64,000 bases of DNA from Crocinitomicaceae bacterium. Lineage in GTDB: Bacteria; Bacteroidota; Bacteroidia; Flavobacteriales_D; Crocinitomicaceae. Position numbers and translations under genes: made by a program. The DNA lies in assembly GCA_022447585.1 (NCBI GenBank), contig JAKVAR010000048.1, positions 62,001 through 126,000 on the forward strand, read 5' to 3'. Position 1 is the stretch's first letter. The number at the start of each line of letters is the position of its first letter. The notes below the pieces were generated by a model. The model made no database searches, was not told where the DNA came from, and saw only the letters and a program-made list of their open reading frames with translations. Shown in pieces: positions 18,783-28,271 of the stretch.

Positions 18783-20065
18783 AAAAAGTAATCATCATTT
18801 CTTACTTCTTTCCTCCTGCTAATTTCGCTGGTAGTCAAAGAGCTGAAGCTTGGGCTAAACACCTATCTAAATCTGGAATTTACCCAATTATAATCACACG
18901 CAATTGGAATAAAAACCAAAATTCTATAACTGAAGAAGTTACCAACAATCAATATTCAGTTGAAACCACAGAAGAGTTTGAAGTTCGCAGATTACCATAC
19001 AAAAGGACCTTACGAGATAAATGCGCCAAATATTCTTTTTTACGGCCTATTCAAAAAGCACTCACAGTTTGGGAGTTAGTTATGTCTAACTACTTCATAA
19101 AATCATTACCATATAGTAATTTTTATCAGGAAGCTCATTCATTACTATCTTCTGATAATCAAATAATAGGGATTATCGGTAGCGGCAGACCATTTCAAAC
19201 ATTTTTCATTGGTTTCCAGCTTAAAAATAAATTCCCACAACTAAAATGGATTCCTGACTATCGTGATGAGTGGAATACTCATCCAAGAAACGAATTCAAT
19301 TCTTTTCTGAATAAAATTATCCAAAAACTCGAATTAAAGAGTGAACTTAAATGGACTAAAAATGCGGATTATTTTATAGCCGTATCTGAAGAAATGACTA
19401 AATCCCTATCTAATCATATCGATAAAAAAGGTGTTGTTATTTTAAATGGTTATAAAGAAATTCTTCAGCGTTTACCAAAAGAATACAATCCACTATTAAT
19501 CAGAATAGGATACACTGGAACAATATACTCTGATCAAAATTTTATTCCTTTAATTAAAAGCTGTCTTGAAATTCAAAATGTACTTGAAATTAAAATTGAA
19601 ATTTATTTTGTGGGAACTTCAAGCAGTCAATTTCTACTAGATCAAATAAACTCAATTGATGGAGCGAATGAAATGTGCTTTGTAAAAGGTCGATTAAATC
19701 CTGAAGAACTAATCAAATTCAATAATTCTTTAGATTTTTTATTCCTTACTAGCTATTCAAAAACTCCGAATAGTTATCCCGTGAAACTTTTCGAATATTA
19801 TGCAAGTGGAATCCCACTGATTCTATTCTATTCTGATAGAAGTGATCTAATGACGAAATTTGTAGTTAAATCCAATTCGGGAGTTATTGTTAAAAATGAC
19901 AATTCAGCGAAACAAAAGCTAATAAGTCTATTCTCCCAGCATAAAAATGGAGAGCCATTTCATGTTGTTCGAAATGAATCCTACAGTCATTATTTCAGTA
20001 GAGAACACCAAACCACTCTATTAGGAGAATTATTAGTCTCTGATTTCAACTCAGAATTACCATAA
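18779..20065 (+). CDS. glycosyltransferase family 4-like protein
   Basis: A 428-residue glycosyltransferase. I chose the ATG at 18779, which forms an ATGA overlap with the preceding stop and begins the family's first beta strand (KKVIIISYFFPPANFAGSQR). Other features are WIPDYRDEW, DYFIAVSEEMTKSL, the GYTGTIY donor-domain strand and YPVKLFEYYASGIPLI. An in-frame ATG 48 bases upstream would add a charged tail inside the previous gene and is unlikely. About 30 bases separate it from the methyltransferase. Confidence 0.85.
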   Translation: MKKVIIISYFFPPANFAGSQRAEAWAKHLSKSGIYPIIITRNWNKNQNSITEEVTNNQYSVETTEEFEVRRLPYKRTLRDKCAKYSFLRPIQKALTVWELVMSNYFIKSLPYSNFYQEAHSLLSSDNQIIGIIGSGRPFQTFFIGFQLKNKFPQLKWIPDYRDEWNTHPRNEFNSFLNKIIQKLELKSELKWTKNADYFIAVSEEMTKSLSNHIDKKGVVILNGYKEILQRLPKEYNPLLIRIGYTGTIYSDQNFIPLIKSCLEIQNVLEIKIEIYFVGTSSSQFLLDQINSIDGANEMCFVKGRLNPEELIKFNNSLDFLFLTSYSKTPNSYPVKLFEYYASGIPLILFYSDRSDLMTKFVVKSNSGVIVKNDNSAKQKLISLFSQHKNGEPFHVVRNESYSHYFSREHQTTLLGELLVSDFNSELP

Positions 20066-20095
20066 TACAATTCCTTTAACTATATTCACGTTAGT

Positions 20096-20977
20096 TTGTC
20101 AACCAATACGCTACATATTAAATGCATTAAATGTGGTTCAGCAGATCTTGCGCCATTAACCCGGTATTCAAATAGCAATTTAACATCCTGTAAATCATGC
20201 GATTTCATCTTTTGCAAAGGTATACCTTCGGAACAAACACTTCTAGATTATTACGAAAACAACTATCAAAGAACAAACTACTTCTCTCCTATTACCCGCG
20301 CTCGTTATAATCATTTGTTAGATAAATTCGAAAGCAAACGAAAAACAAATCGAATTCTCGATATTGGATGTGGACATGGTTTTTTCTTAGAAGTTGCTAA
20401 AGAACGTGGTTGGGAAGTATATGGAACCGAACTCTCAAACAAGGCAATAGAAGATTGTGAGCTCAAAGAGATTCAAATGCACAAAGGCAGAATTCTTGAA
20501 AGTACTTATGAAGAGAATACCTTCGACATTGTGGTTTCCATCGAAATGATTGAACACATTAACTACCCGAAAGAATACGTAAAGATTATTCAACGTATAT
20601 TGAGAAAAGGTGGGCAGTGCTATATAACAACCCCAAACTTCAATTCATTATTGAGGTACTACCTTAAGGAGAAATACGATGTTATCGAATACCCAAATCA
20701 CCTTTGTTATTACACAAAAAAATCCCTCAGCTCATTATTCCATGAAAATGGATTAAAACCAGCATACATTAAAACTACTGGTCTTAGTTTTACACGATTC
20801 AGAACAAGTAAAGGGAAAAGTAATCAGGAATATGTATCTGAAACATCTGATGATGAAATGGTTCGATATAAAATTGAGAAAAATGGATTCCTTCGATTTG
20901 GAAAAAAGGCAATAAACGGGATATTAAACTTATTCAAAGTTGGCGACAGCATAAAAGCATCATTCATTAAGGATTAA
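20096..20977 (+). CDS. SAM-dependent methyltransferase with N-terminal zinc-ribbon
   Basis: A 293-residue protein. The N-terminus has four cysteines in two CxxC pairs (CIKC and CKSC, residues about 5-37), a zinc ribbon as in sugar C-methyltransferases. A class I methyltransferase fold follows, with the SAM motif ILDIGCGHGFFLE, the acidic loop in GTELS and FDIVVSIEMIEHI. It probably methylates a sugar or glycan end. The start is a TTG at 20096; no ATG lies upstream before the zinc ribbon. No promoter is evident in the 30-base gap, so it is likely part of the same transcript. Confidence 0.82.
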   Translation: MSTNTLHIKCIKCGSADLAPLTRYSNSNLTSCKSCDFIFCKGIPSEQTLLDYYENNYQRTNYFSPITRARYNHLLDKFESKRKTNRILDIGCGHGFFLEVAKERGWEVYGTELSNKAIEDCELKEIQMHKGRILESTYEENTFDIVVSIEMIEHINYPKEYVKIIQRILRKGGQCYITTPNFNSLLRYYLKEKYDVIEYPNHLCYYTKKSLSSLFHENGLKPAYIKTTGLSFTRFRTSKGKSNQEYVSETSDDEMVRYKIEKNGFLRFGKKAINGILNLFKVGDSIKASFIKD

Positions 20978-20995
20978 TCTCCTTACCTTCATTCT

Positions 20996-22075
20996 ATGAG
21001 AACTCATTTCAAAGGGATAGATTCTTTACGAGCACTTGCAGCTATTACCGTTGTAATTGGTCATGTAGAGTTGTTAAAATCGAGGAATGGAATTGCCGAT
21101 TTTGAAACCATTCTTCCAGATGGACACCTTGGAGTTATACTTTTCTTTGTTATTAGTGGCTTTCTAATTACTTATTTATTGATGGAAGAAAATAAGGCAT
21201 TTGGCAACATCAATGTGAAGCAATTTTACATGCGTAGAATATTAAGAATTTGGCCTCTGTATTACCTTACATTGCTCTTGTCATGGTCATTTTTCCCAGG
21301 GGAATTTACTACAACAGGATCAATTTTGACATTAACTATATTCCCAAATGTTGCACAAGCAATTGGTGAAGGATGGCCTACAAGTCCTCAGGTGTGGTCT
21401 ATAGGTGTAGAAGAGCAATTCTATCTCATCTGGCCAATTCTATTGATTTATATTAGAAGGAAATGGATTCCAGTTTTGTTATTGATTTTTGTTCTTATTT
21501 ATGACTTAACACCCCATGCGATAAACTATATTGAACACAACATCGGCGGTAACAAAACAACTTATATACAAATACAAAAGTTTATTTTCGACTCAAAATT
21601 CAGTGCAATTGCATTAGGAGCGATGATGGGTTTTCTAGTTTCTAGCAAACATAAAATTCTCGACTTCTTTCAATCAAAACGCTTTGGCTACCTCTCCATT
21701 TTATTCCCACTTATACTTTGGGGAATCAATGCGAAATGGGCATATTTTACAGATGAGATCTATATGATTCTTTTCGCATTACTCGTACTTTCTGTGGCGA
21801 CTAACCCATTCATTAAACTTCCAAAAGAACCTAAAATTACTATCTTTCTGGGTAAGATATCCTACGGGATATACATGTTTCATTGGATGGTTATTCTTCT
21901 AGCTCTTCAAATGATCACACCTGAAACCTTTAAAACTGTCTTGCATTTTAATATTGTTCTATACAGTTTCATTCTGGCTACTACAATTACGATAGCTTGG
22001 ATTTCACACATTACAGTAGAACGCTTTTTCATCAATAAAAAGAAACATTTCAGAAGGGAAAAAGTTCAAACATAA
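20996..22075 (+). CDS. acyltransferase 3 (OafA/NodX-like) membrane O-acyltransferase
   Basis: A 359-residue integral membrane enzyme with about ten helices. It starts with the family signature GIDSLRALAAITVVIGH, whose His is essential in studied members, followed by ILFFVISGFLITYLL, FYMRRILRIWPLYY and VWSIGVEEQFYLIWP. It moves acetyl or another acyl group onto an exported glycan. It lies 18 bases after the methyltransferase, so both probably decorate the same polysaccharide. Confidence 0.9.
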   Translation: MRTHFKGIDSLRALAAITVVIGHVELLKSRNGIADFETILPDGHLGVILFFVISGFLITYLLMEENKAFGNINVKQFYMRRILRIWPLYYLTLLLSWSFFPGEFTTTGSILTLTIFPNVAQAIGEGWPTSPQVWSIGVEEQFYLIWPILLIYIRRKWIPVLLLIFVLIYDLTPHAINYIEHNIGGNKTTYIQIQKFIFDSKFSAIALGAMMGFLVSSKHKILDFFQSKRFGYLSILFPLILWGINAKWAYFTDEIYMILFALLVLSVATNPFIKLPKEPKITIFLGKISYGIYMFHWMVILLALQMITPETFKTVLHFNIVLYSFILATTITIAWISHITVERFFINKKKHFRREKVQT

Positions 22076-22114
22076 ACGTGCTGTAAGTCAACTCGAAAAC
22101 TTATCTTTACCCTC

Positions 22115-24019
22115 ATGTGCGGAATAGCAGGATTTATTGACTTTCAGAAGACCTCAGCCCAGGAAACTATCACAAAAATGATTCAAACAATGGATCATAG
22201 AGGACCTGATGGATATAGCTCTGAAATAATTCAATCTAAACATGCCCAAGTAGCGCTTGGACACAAAAGGCTTTCAATTATCGATTTATCAGAAACGGGC
22301 AAGCAACCGATGCAATTGGAAGAATTCTGGATTACGTTCAATGGTGAAATATACAATTATGCAGAAATCAAGGACGATTTAACAAGGCTAGGTCATCGAT
22401 TTGTTGGTAATTCAGATACTGAAATGATTTTGCATGCCTACCAGGAATGGGGGAATAAATGTGTTCATCGATTCATTGGAATGTTTGCCATTGTCATATT
22501 CGATTCAAAGAAACAAGAGATCATATGTTTTAGAGATAGGGCTGGAGTCAAGCCTTTCTTCTACTATTGGAAAAATGGTGTTTTTCTATTTTCATCGGAA
22601 TTAAAGGCTTTTCACGAGCATCCAAAATTTGAGAAAGAAATCAATAAAAATGCAGTAGCGGCATTCATACAATACGGATCTGTTCCCACACCCTATTGTA
22701 TTTTTGAACACACACACAAATTAAAACCAGGTCATCAATTAACACTTGACCTTAGATCTAAGGAATTCAGTACGAATCAATACTGGAATGTCTATGACTA
22801 TTACAACAAACCCAAATTCAATGTTTCCTATGATGAAGCTAAAGAACAAACGAAAACAATCCTAAATTCAGCTTTTGAGTATCGGATGGTATCAGATGTT
22901 CCAGTTGGTGTTTTTTTAAGTGGTGGATACGATAGTACTTGCGTAACTTCTTTATTACAATCCAATCGTACGGATAAATTAAAAACATTTACTATTGGAG
23001 TACCGGATATTGGCCTAAATGAGGCTCCTTATGCTGGGGATATAGCTAAACACTTAGGAACCGATCATACAGAAATAAACTGTACAGAAAAAGAAGCCAT
23101 TGACTTTATTAAAGAACTTCCATTTTTCTATGACGAACCTTTTGCAGATTCTAGTGCTATTCCAACAACGTTAGTTTCTAAAATGGCGCGTAAAGATGTT
23201 ACTGTTGCTTTGAGTGCAGATGGTGGAGATGAAATTTTCGCAGGATACAATCGCTACGATTACATGGTCAAGTATGGAAAAAAGTTAAATCGAATTCCAG
23301 GAGCTATAAGATATTCTCTGGTTGGAATGATGAATATTATTCCATCTGAAAAGATCCCAGTACTCAAGAATAAGTACAACTTCCATAATCGATACGAAAA
23401 ATTAAAAGGCGTTTTGAAAAACCCGTCTGATCACGATATCATGTTGAGTTTGAGTCAACAATTCACAGACGCTCAGATGAAAGATTTTATGAATTGTGAT
23501 TTCGAGCATCTAAACACCTTATATCACAGTACAGAATTAAAATCAGAATTCCATTCTCCATTAACTTTTATGATGGCTGTTGACTACCAAACGTATATGC
23601 TCGATGACATACTTCAAAAAGTAGATCGCGCCACGATGTCACAAAGTCTGGAAGGAAGAGAGCCAATGTTAGATCATCGTATTGTTGAATTTGCTGCACA
23701 ATTGCCAGATTCTTATAAATACAATGATGGTGTCAAGAAAAGAATCTTAAGAGATATCGTTCATGACTATATTCCAAAAGAGTTGCTAGATCGTCCAAAA
23801 ATGGGGTTTGCTATCCCGATTGCTAAGTGGTTGAATAATGAATTGAAAGGGCATGTAGAAACCTACCTTGATGAGCAAAAAATAAAAGAACAAGGATTAT
23901 TCAATTTTGAATACATTACTAAAATAAAAACAGCGTTCTTTAATGGACGAAAAGAATACGATACTAAGATTTGGTACATACTTATGTTTCAAATGTGGTA
24001 CGAACGGTGGATGCAATAA
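22115..24019 (+). CDS. asparagine synthetase-like glutamine amidotransferase (second copy)
   Basis: A 634-residue enzyme with the N-terminal glutaminase start MCGIAGFI (Cys2 nucleophile), HRGPDGYSS, FNGEIYNYAEI and the synthetase PP-loop SGGYDST at about residue 269. LSADGGDEIFAGYNRY and the C-terminal REPMLDHRIVEFAAQLP match the AsnB/WbpS-type amidotransferases. It is clearly distinct from the 15809 copy, so this is not a recent duplication. Two different amidotransferases in one glycan locus suggest two carboxylates to amidate. A gap of about 40 bases precedes it. Confidence 0.88.
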   Translation: MCGIAGFIDFQKTSAQETITKMIQTMDHRGPDGYSSEIIQSKHAQVALGHKRLSIIDLSETGKQPMQLEEFWITFNGEIYNYAEIKDDLTRLGHRFVGNSDTEMILHAYQEWGNKCVHRFIGMFAIVIFDSKKQEIICFRDRAGVKPFFYYWKNGVFLFSSELKAFHEHPKFEKEINKNAVAAFIQYGSVPTPYCIFEHTHKLKPGHQLTLDLRSKEFSTNQYWNVYDYYNKPKFNVSYDEAKEQTKTILNSAFEYRMVSDVPVGVFLSGGYDSTCVTSLLQSNRTDKLKTFTIGVPDIGLNEAPYAGDIAKHLGTDHTEINCTEKEAIDFIKELPFFYDEPFADSSAIPTTLVSKMARKDVTVALSADGGDEIFAGYNRYDYMVKYGKKLNRIPGAIRYSLVGMMNIIPSEKIPVLKNKYNFHNRYEKLKGVLKNPSDHDIMLSLSQQFTDAQMKDFMNCDFEHLNTLYHSTELKSEFHSPLTFMMAVDYQTYMLDDILQKVDRATMSQSLEGREPMLDHRIVEFAAQLPDSYKYNDGVKKRILRDIVHDYIPKELLDRPKMGFAIPIAKWLNNELKGHVETYLDEQKIKEQGLFNFEYITKIKTAFFNGRKEYDTKIWYILMFQMWYERWMQ

Positions 24020-24066
24020 TATAAACTAAGTTTATCAAAAAAGTACTTTACATATCATACGATGGA

Positions 24067-25251
24067 ATGACAGACCCTTTAGGACAGTCTCAAGTGCTTC
24101 CTTACCTGAAAGGTTTGACAGAGAAAGGTTATGAATTTCATCTGATTAGTTTTGAGAAAGATGATAAATTTAAACGTCATAAGAAACATATACAATCCAT
24201 TTGTGATGAATCGGGAATTGTGTGGCATCCGCAAGATTATCGCAATGAAGGTGGACTGAAAAAGACCATTCGCCAAGTACGTAAAATGAAAAAAGTTGCG
24301 AACTACCTGCATCAAAAACATCGATTCGATATTGTGCATTGCAGAAGTTATATCTCCGCTTTAATCGGCATGAAAATGAAACAGAATCATGGAGTCAAAT
24401 TCATTTTTGATATGCGTGGTTTCTGGGCAGATGAGCGCATTGATGGTGGAATTTGGAACCTGAACAATAAACTTTACAAAACTATCTACAACTATTTCAA
24501 GCGTAAAGAAATTCAATTTTTCAATCACTCAGATTACACTATTTCACTCACGGAGAATGGGAAAAATGAAATTTGTTCTTGGCCAAAAATCAAAGAAGAC
24601 ATTAAAATTAAAGTGATTCCGTGTTGCGTAGACTTGAATAAATTTGACCCAAAAAAAATTGACCAGACTCATATAGATGAACGCAAGTTAGAACTCGGAT
24701 TTAGTTCGAAAGACTACGTACTAGGTTATGTTGGTTCTATTGGAACATGGTATATGCTGGATGAGATGATGGATTATTTCAAAGTCTTATCGGCAAAAAA
24801 AGAAAACACAAAATTTCTCTTTGTGAGCGGCGAATCCAAAGAAAAGATTATTGCTGTGGCAAAAGAAAAAGGCATTTGTGAGAATGAATTGGAAGTGATT
24901 TCAGTTCTGCACCATGAAGTTCCTTTGCATATTTCTCTATTTGATGCGTCAATCTTTTTCATTCGAGCTACATACTCCAAAAAAGCATCCTCTCCAACAA
25001 AGCAAGGTGAAATTATGGCTATGGGAGTTCCATTGGTTTGTAATTCAGGTGTGGGTGATACCGATGAGATTGTTAGGCGCTACAATGCTGGAAATGTAAT
25101 TAATAAATTTAATGAGGAAGCATATGCTTCAAATATCATCGATGCATCAACATTCGATACTGAAAAAATTAAAGCAGGTGCAGATTCCTATTTCTCCTTG
25201 ACAGAAGGAGTTGAAAGATATGCTGAAGTTTATAAATCAGTTTATGCGTAA
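24067..25251 (+). CDS. glycosyltransferase family 4-like protein, start likely non-canonical upstream
   Basis: GT-B glycosyltransferase of 394 residues from the first ATG. Features are MTDPLGQSQVLPYLKGL, FDIVHCRSYISALIG, FIFDMRGFWADERIDGG and the donor segment SPTKQGEIMAMGVPLV. The frame stays open upstream to 24025 and encodes KKVLYISYDG just before the ATG, which is the conserved first strand of this family. No ATG, GTG or TTG lies there; the codon at the expected Met is ATC (24034). The true protein probably has about 405 residues. It overlaps the next transferase by 8 bases. Confidence 0.82.
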   Translation: MTDPLGQSQVLPYLKGLTEKGYEFHLISFEKDDKFKRHKKHIQSICDESGIVWHPQDYRNEGGLKKTIRQVRKMKKVANYLHQKHRFDIVHCRSYISALIGMKMKQNHGVKFIFDMRGFWADERIDGGIWNLNNKLYKTIYNYFKRKEIQFFNHSDYTISLTENGKNEICSWPKIKEDIKIKVIPCCVDLNKFDPKKIDQTHIDERKLELGFSSKDYVLGYVGSIGTWYMLDEMMDYFKVLSAKKENTKFLFVSGESKEKIIAVAKEKGICENELEVISVLHHEVPLHISLFDASIFFIRATYSKKASSPTKQGEIMAMGVPLVCNSGVGDTDEIVRRYNAGNVINKFNEEAYASNIIDASTFDTEKIKAGADSYFSLTEGVERYAEVYKSVYA

Positions 25252-26314
25252 AACAATATCTTTTCTTGCTCCTTACCCCTTCACTCAGGCTCCATCTCAA
25301 CGTTTTCGTTTTGAACAATATTTCGATCTCCTGAAAAAAAATGGTTTTGAAATATCTGAATACGCTTTTTTAGATGATAAAGGATGGGCTTCATTGTACA
25401 AAGAAGGTTCTATATTAAAAAAAGCCTTCGCCATGCTTCGTAGTTTCATGCGTCGATTTATATTATTGTTTAAGCTGAACGATGCAGACTTCGTATTTAT
25501 TCACAGAGAAGCATCAATGATTGGTCCTCCTGTTTTTGAATGGATTATCGCCAAAATTCTTCGTAAAAAATTCATTTACGATTTTGATGACGCGATCTGG
25601 CTGCCGAATTATAGTGAATCGAATGCTAAGTTTCATAAGCTAAAAGCATATGGAAAGGTTAAGAAAATTATTAAGTGGGCAGACCATGTTGTTGTAGGAA
25701 ATGAATACTTAAAAGAATATGCTTTACAATTTAACTCTAACGTTTCTGTTATACCAACAACCATTGATTTAGTCAATGTGCATAACATTCAAACAGAACA
25801 CCGAGAGAAAGTTGTAATTGGATGGACAGGGACTCATACAACTGCAAAATACTTAGCTCAAATAATTCCAATTATTGAAAAACTTGAACAGGAATTTGAT
25901 TTCGAATTTCGTGTAATCTCAAATCATCCTCCTGAATTGAAACTTAAATCCCTTCGCTATGTTGAATGGAACAAAAAAACGGAAATACAAGATTTAGCTA
26001 AAATCAACATTGGTATAATGCCGATGGAAGACTCCAAGTGGTCACGTGGTAAATGTGGATTTAAAGGCCTTCAATATATGGCTCTAAACATACCTGCTTT
26101 GATGTCGCCCGTTGGTGTGAACTCAGAAATTGTTGAACATGGAGTAAATGGTTTCATATGTGATACACCAGAATCATGGGAGTCAACACTTAGAAAGCTA
26201 ATCACTGACATTGAATTAAGAAAAAAAATTGGTGATAAAGGAAATAAAACGGTACAAGAACGTTACTCAGTAAGAGCCAATTCAAAGAACTACTTGAATC
26301 TGTTTAAGTCATGA
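25244..26314 (+). CDS. glycosyltransferase family 4-like protein
   Basis: A 356-residue GT-B protein. The ATG at 25244 is preferred over one 33 bases upstream because the family-like start (SFLAPYPFTQAPSQRFRFEQY region) follows directly. Other features are FIHREA, FIYDFDDAIWL, a GWTGTHTT donor-domain strand and a C-terminal CGFKGLQYMALNIPAL segment. It is the last glycosyltransferase of the left-to-right run. Its TGA overlaps the ATG of rdgB by four bases, so the housekeeping gene may be read from the polysaccharide transcript. Confidence 0.85.
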   Translation: MRKTISFLAPYPFTQAPSQRFRFEQYFDLLKKNGFEISEYAFLDDKGWASLYKEGSILKKAFAMLRSFMRRFILLFKLNDADFVFIHREASMIGPPVFEWIIAKILRKKFIYDFDDAIWLPNYSESNAKFHKLKAYGKVKKIIKWADHVVVGNEYLKEYALQFNSNVSVIPTTIDLVNVHNIQTEHREKVVIGWTGTHTTAKYLAQIIPIIEKLEQEFDFEFRVISNHPPELKLKSLRYVEWNKKTEIQDLAKINIGIMPMEDSKWSRGKCGFKGLQYMALNIPALMSPVGVNSEIVEHGVNGFICDTPESWESTLRKLITDIELRKKIGDKGNKTVQERYSVRANSKNYLNLFKS

Positions 26315-26892
26315 AAATATTATTTGCCACAAGTAATCAAAATAAAGCAAATGAAATTCAAAAGGTTTTACCTGATGAAATTAAAATCATTACACTAAAG
26401 GATATTAATTTGAAAGAAGATATTCCTGAGACCTCACCAACCATTCGAGGAAACGCATTGCAAAAGGCAAATTACATTAAAGAACATTTTAACTTAAACT
26501 GTTTTGCGGATGATACCGGGCTCGAGATTAACGCCTTGAATGGAGCTCCAGGGGTGTTTTCTGCGCGTTATGCCGGGCCACAGCGAAGCGACGAAGACAA
26601 TATGAACCTTGTATTGGAAAAGCTATCCACTCTAGAAGATCGATCAGCGAGATTCAAAACTGTTATTGTTTTGCAATTAGACGGAGAAACATTCGAGTTT
26701 GAAGGTATTGTAGAGGGAAAAATCCTAGAAGAAAAACGAGGAGAATATGGCTTTGGATACGACCCGATTTTTGAACCTGAAAACTGCGGCAAAACCTTTG
26801 CTGAAATGGAAATGTATGAGAAAAACGACTACAGTCATAGAGCTCGCGCCACAAAAAAGATGATCTCATTTTTAAAAGAACGCATGCAATAA
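26311..26892 (+). CDS. rdgB: RdgB/HAM1 family non-canonical purine NTP pyrophosphatase
   Basis: Hydrolyses XTP, ITP and dITP to monophosphates, keeping damaged purines out of nucleic acids. The 193-residue length is normal. Motifs are the N-terminal FATSNQNKANEIQ (SxNxxK), FADDTGLEINALNGAPGVFSARYAG-type active-site segment, GFGYDPIF and the C-terminal SHRARA. It is a housekeeping gene held in the polysaccharide transcript by a four-base overlap upstream and a one-base overlap downstream. Confidence 0.94.
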   Translation: MKILFATSNQNKANEIQKVLPDEIKIITLKDINLKEDIPETSPTIRGNALQKANYIKEHFNLNCFADDTGLEINALNGAPGVFSARYAGPQRSDEDNMNLVLEKLSTLEDRSARFKTVIVLQLDGETFEFEGIVEGKILEEKRGEYGFGYDPIFEPENCGKTFAEMEMYEKNDYSHRARATKKMISFLKERMQ

Positions 26893-28271
26893 TGTACGGA
26901 TTCAAGATGCAATTTTCTTTACCAGCGAACATAAAATGGGTGCTATGGATTGTGGCAGCTTCTTTCATGACTCTTTATCTAGTTCTTTCATTTAATAACC
27001 GAGCGGTTAGTGATGATATCGTCATGTTGAATGACCTTGAACAGAATGGAATATGGAATGCAATCTTTCAATTCAATTTCAACAAAAGAATCACTGGACA
27101 TTTCTTGTTCTACAGTTTATTTTCATTCACCACAGATTTGCAAGAAGCGCATTATTATATTTTTACATTTCACATTATCACCATTACATCACTCATCTAT
27201 GCATTTCAAAGATTGATTAAGGATACCTCTTCTGTATTACTGAATTTTAAGATTCGAACGCACGACGCGTACCTCCTATCCATATTGACAATTGCAGCTT
27301 GTTTTTTCTTTACCTTTCAATTAAATGAAGTTTGGTTTTGGACTATTGCAAGTGCGATTCATCTCATACCAGTGATCTTTGTGTTGCTATCTCTGACAAT
27401 TTTAATGAAGCATCGAAGAAAATCTATTCATTACCTGATGCTCTTTATCTATTGCATTATTATTGGAGGAATGTCTGAGACAGTTACAGCATCATTCATC
27501 GCTTGTCTTTTGGTACCAATTTTGTTGAATATGCTTAAGAGGCAGAATAAGCAAAGCATTCCATACATGGTTGCTATTATTGGATTATTTGTATTTTTCA
27601 TTCCAAATATATTTGGAGGTGGATCAGACCAAAGAGTTGCGTTGGAAATTGCGCAAGGTTCAGATTTATATATCGATGACTTCACTTCCTTTTTTATGCT
27701 TTTTATAGTCCCTAAAAATGCTGTCTTTTTGTTATTTGTGATCATCAGTTATATTATAGGAAACTTTCAGCAACATCGTTTTTTAAATCACTACAGCACA
27801 ATTCGAATTATTGGAGTGTTTTCATTTTTAATCATTTTGGTTAGTGCAACAACCTTTTTTCCTCTGGTTCATGTTTTTGGAAACTTGGGCCCACAACGTG
27901 CATGGACACCATTCGGGTTCACATTAGGCTTGAGCCTTTTACTTTTTTCCTTTATAGTCGGTAATCGATCTCCCAAGAATAAGATGAGTGTCGCTCCTAT
28001 GGGTTTTTCTTTACTGATTGTTGTTGCAATATCACTTTACACCGTGAAACAATTCAATCATGCAAGATTATACAGTTCAGCGTATGATCAAAGAACAATT
28101 AATTTATTAAAAAAGAATGCCGAAGGTCAACAAAAACCATTAGCTATAGATCCTCTGCCCGATTCTGGTATGTTGATTAATAGTGAAATTGAGAATGATC
28201 CACAAGGTTGGCACAATTATAATTTAATGACCAAGCTTCATTTGAATTACCAAATCTACCAGAAAAATTAG
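26892..28271 (+). CDS. polytopic membrane protein, DUF6056-like
   Basis: A 459-residue protein with about ten to twelve predicted membrane helices. The first extracytoplasmic loop has RAVSDDIVMLNDL, an arginine and paired acidic residues like the catalytic loop of GT-C glycosyltransferases; the pattern fits the DUF6056 family, though this is from memory of the family shape. An in-frame ATG at 26907 is an alternative start. Its stop overlaps the stop of the convergent GT2 gene by four bases. It may transfer a lipid-linked sugar to the outside of the membrane, but this is not shown. Confidence 0.65.
   Translation: MYGFKMQFSLPANIKWVLWIVAASFMTLYLVLSFNNRAVSDDIVMLNDLEQNGIWNAIFQFNFNKRITGHFLFYSLFSFTTDLQEAHYYIFTFHIITITSLIYAFQRLIKDTSSVLLNFKIRTHDAYLLSILTIAACFFFTFQLNEVWFWTIASAIHLIPVIFVLLSLTILMKHRRKSIHYLMLFIYCIIIGGMSETVTASFIACLLVPILLNMLKRQNKQSIPYMVAIIGLFVFFIPNIFGGGSDQRVALEIAQGSDLYIDDFTSFFMLFIVPKNAVFLLFVIISYIIGNFQQHRFLNHYSTIRIIGVFSFLIILVSATTFFPLVHVFGNLGPQRAWTPFGFTLGLSLLLFSFIVGNRSPKNKMSVAPMGFSLLIVVAISLYTVKQFNHARLYSSAYDQRTINLLKKNAEGQQKPLAIDPLPDSGMLINSEIENDPQGWHNYNLMTKLHLNYQIYQKN

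Noticed and set aside
15809-24019. Recent duplication of the asparagine synthetase gene
   Set aside because: The two copies differ throughout, including around the PP-loop (SGGVDSS versus SGGYDST), so they are old paralogues or were gained separately.
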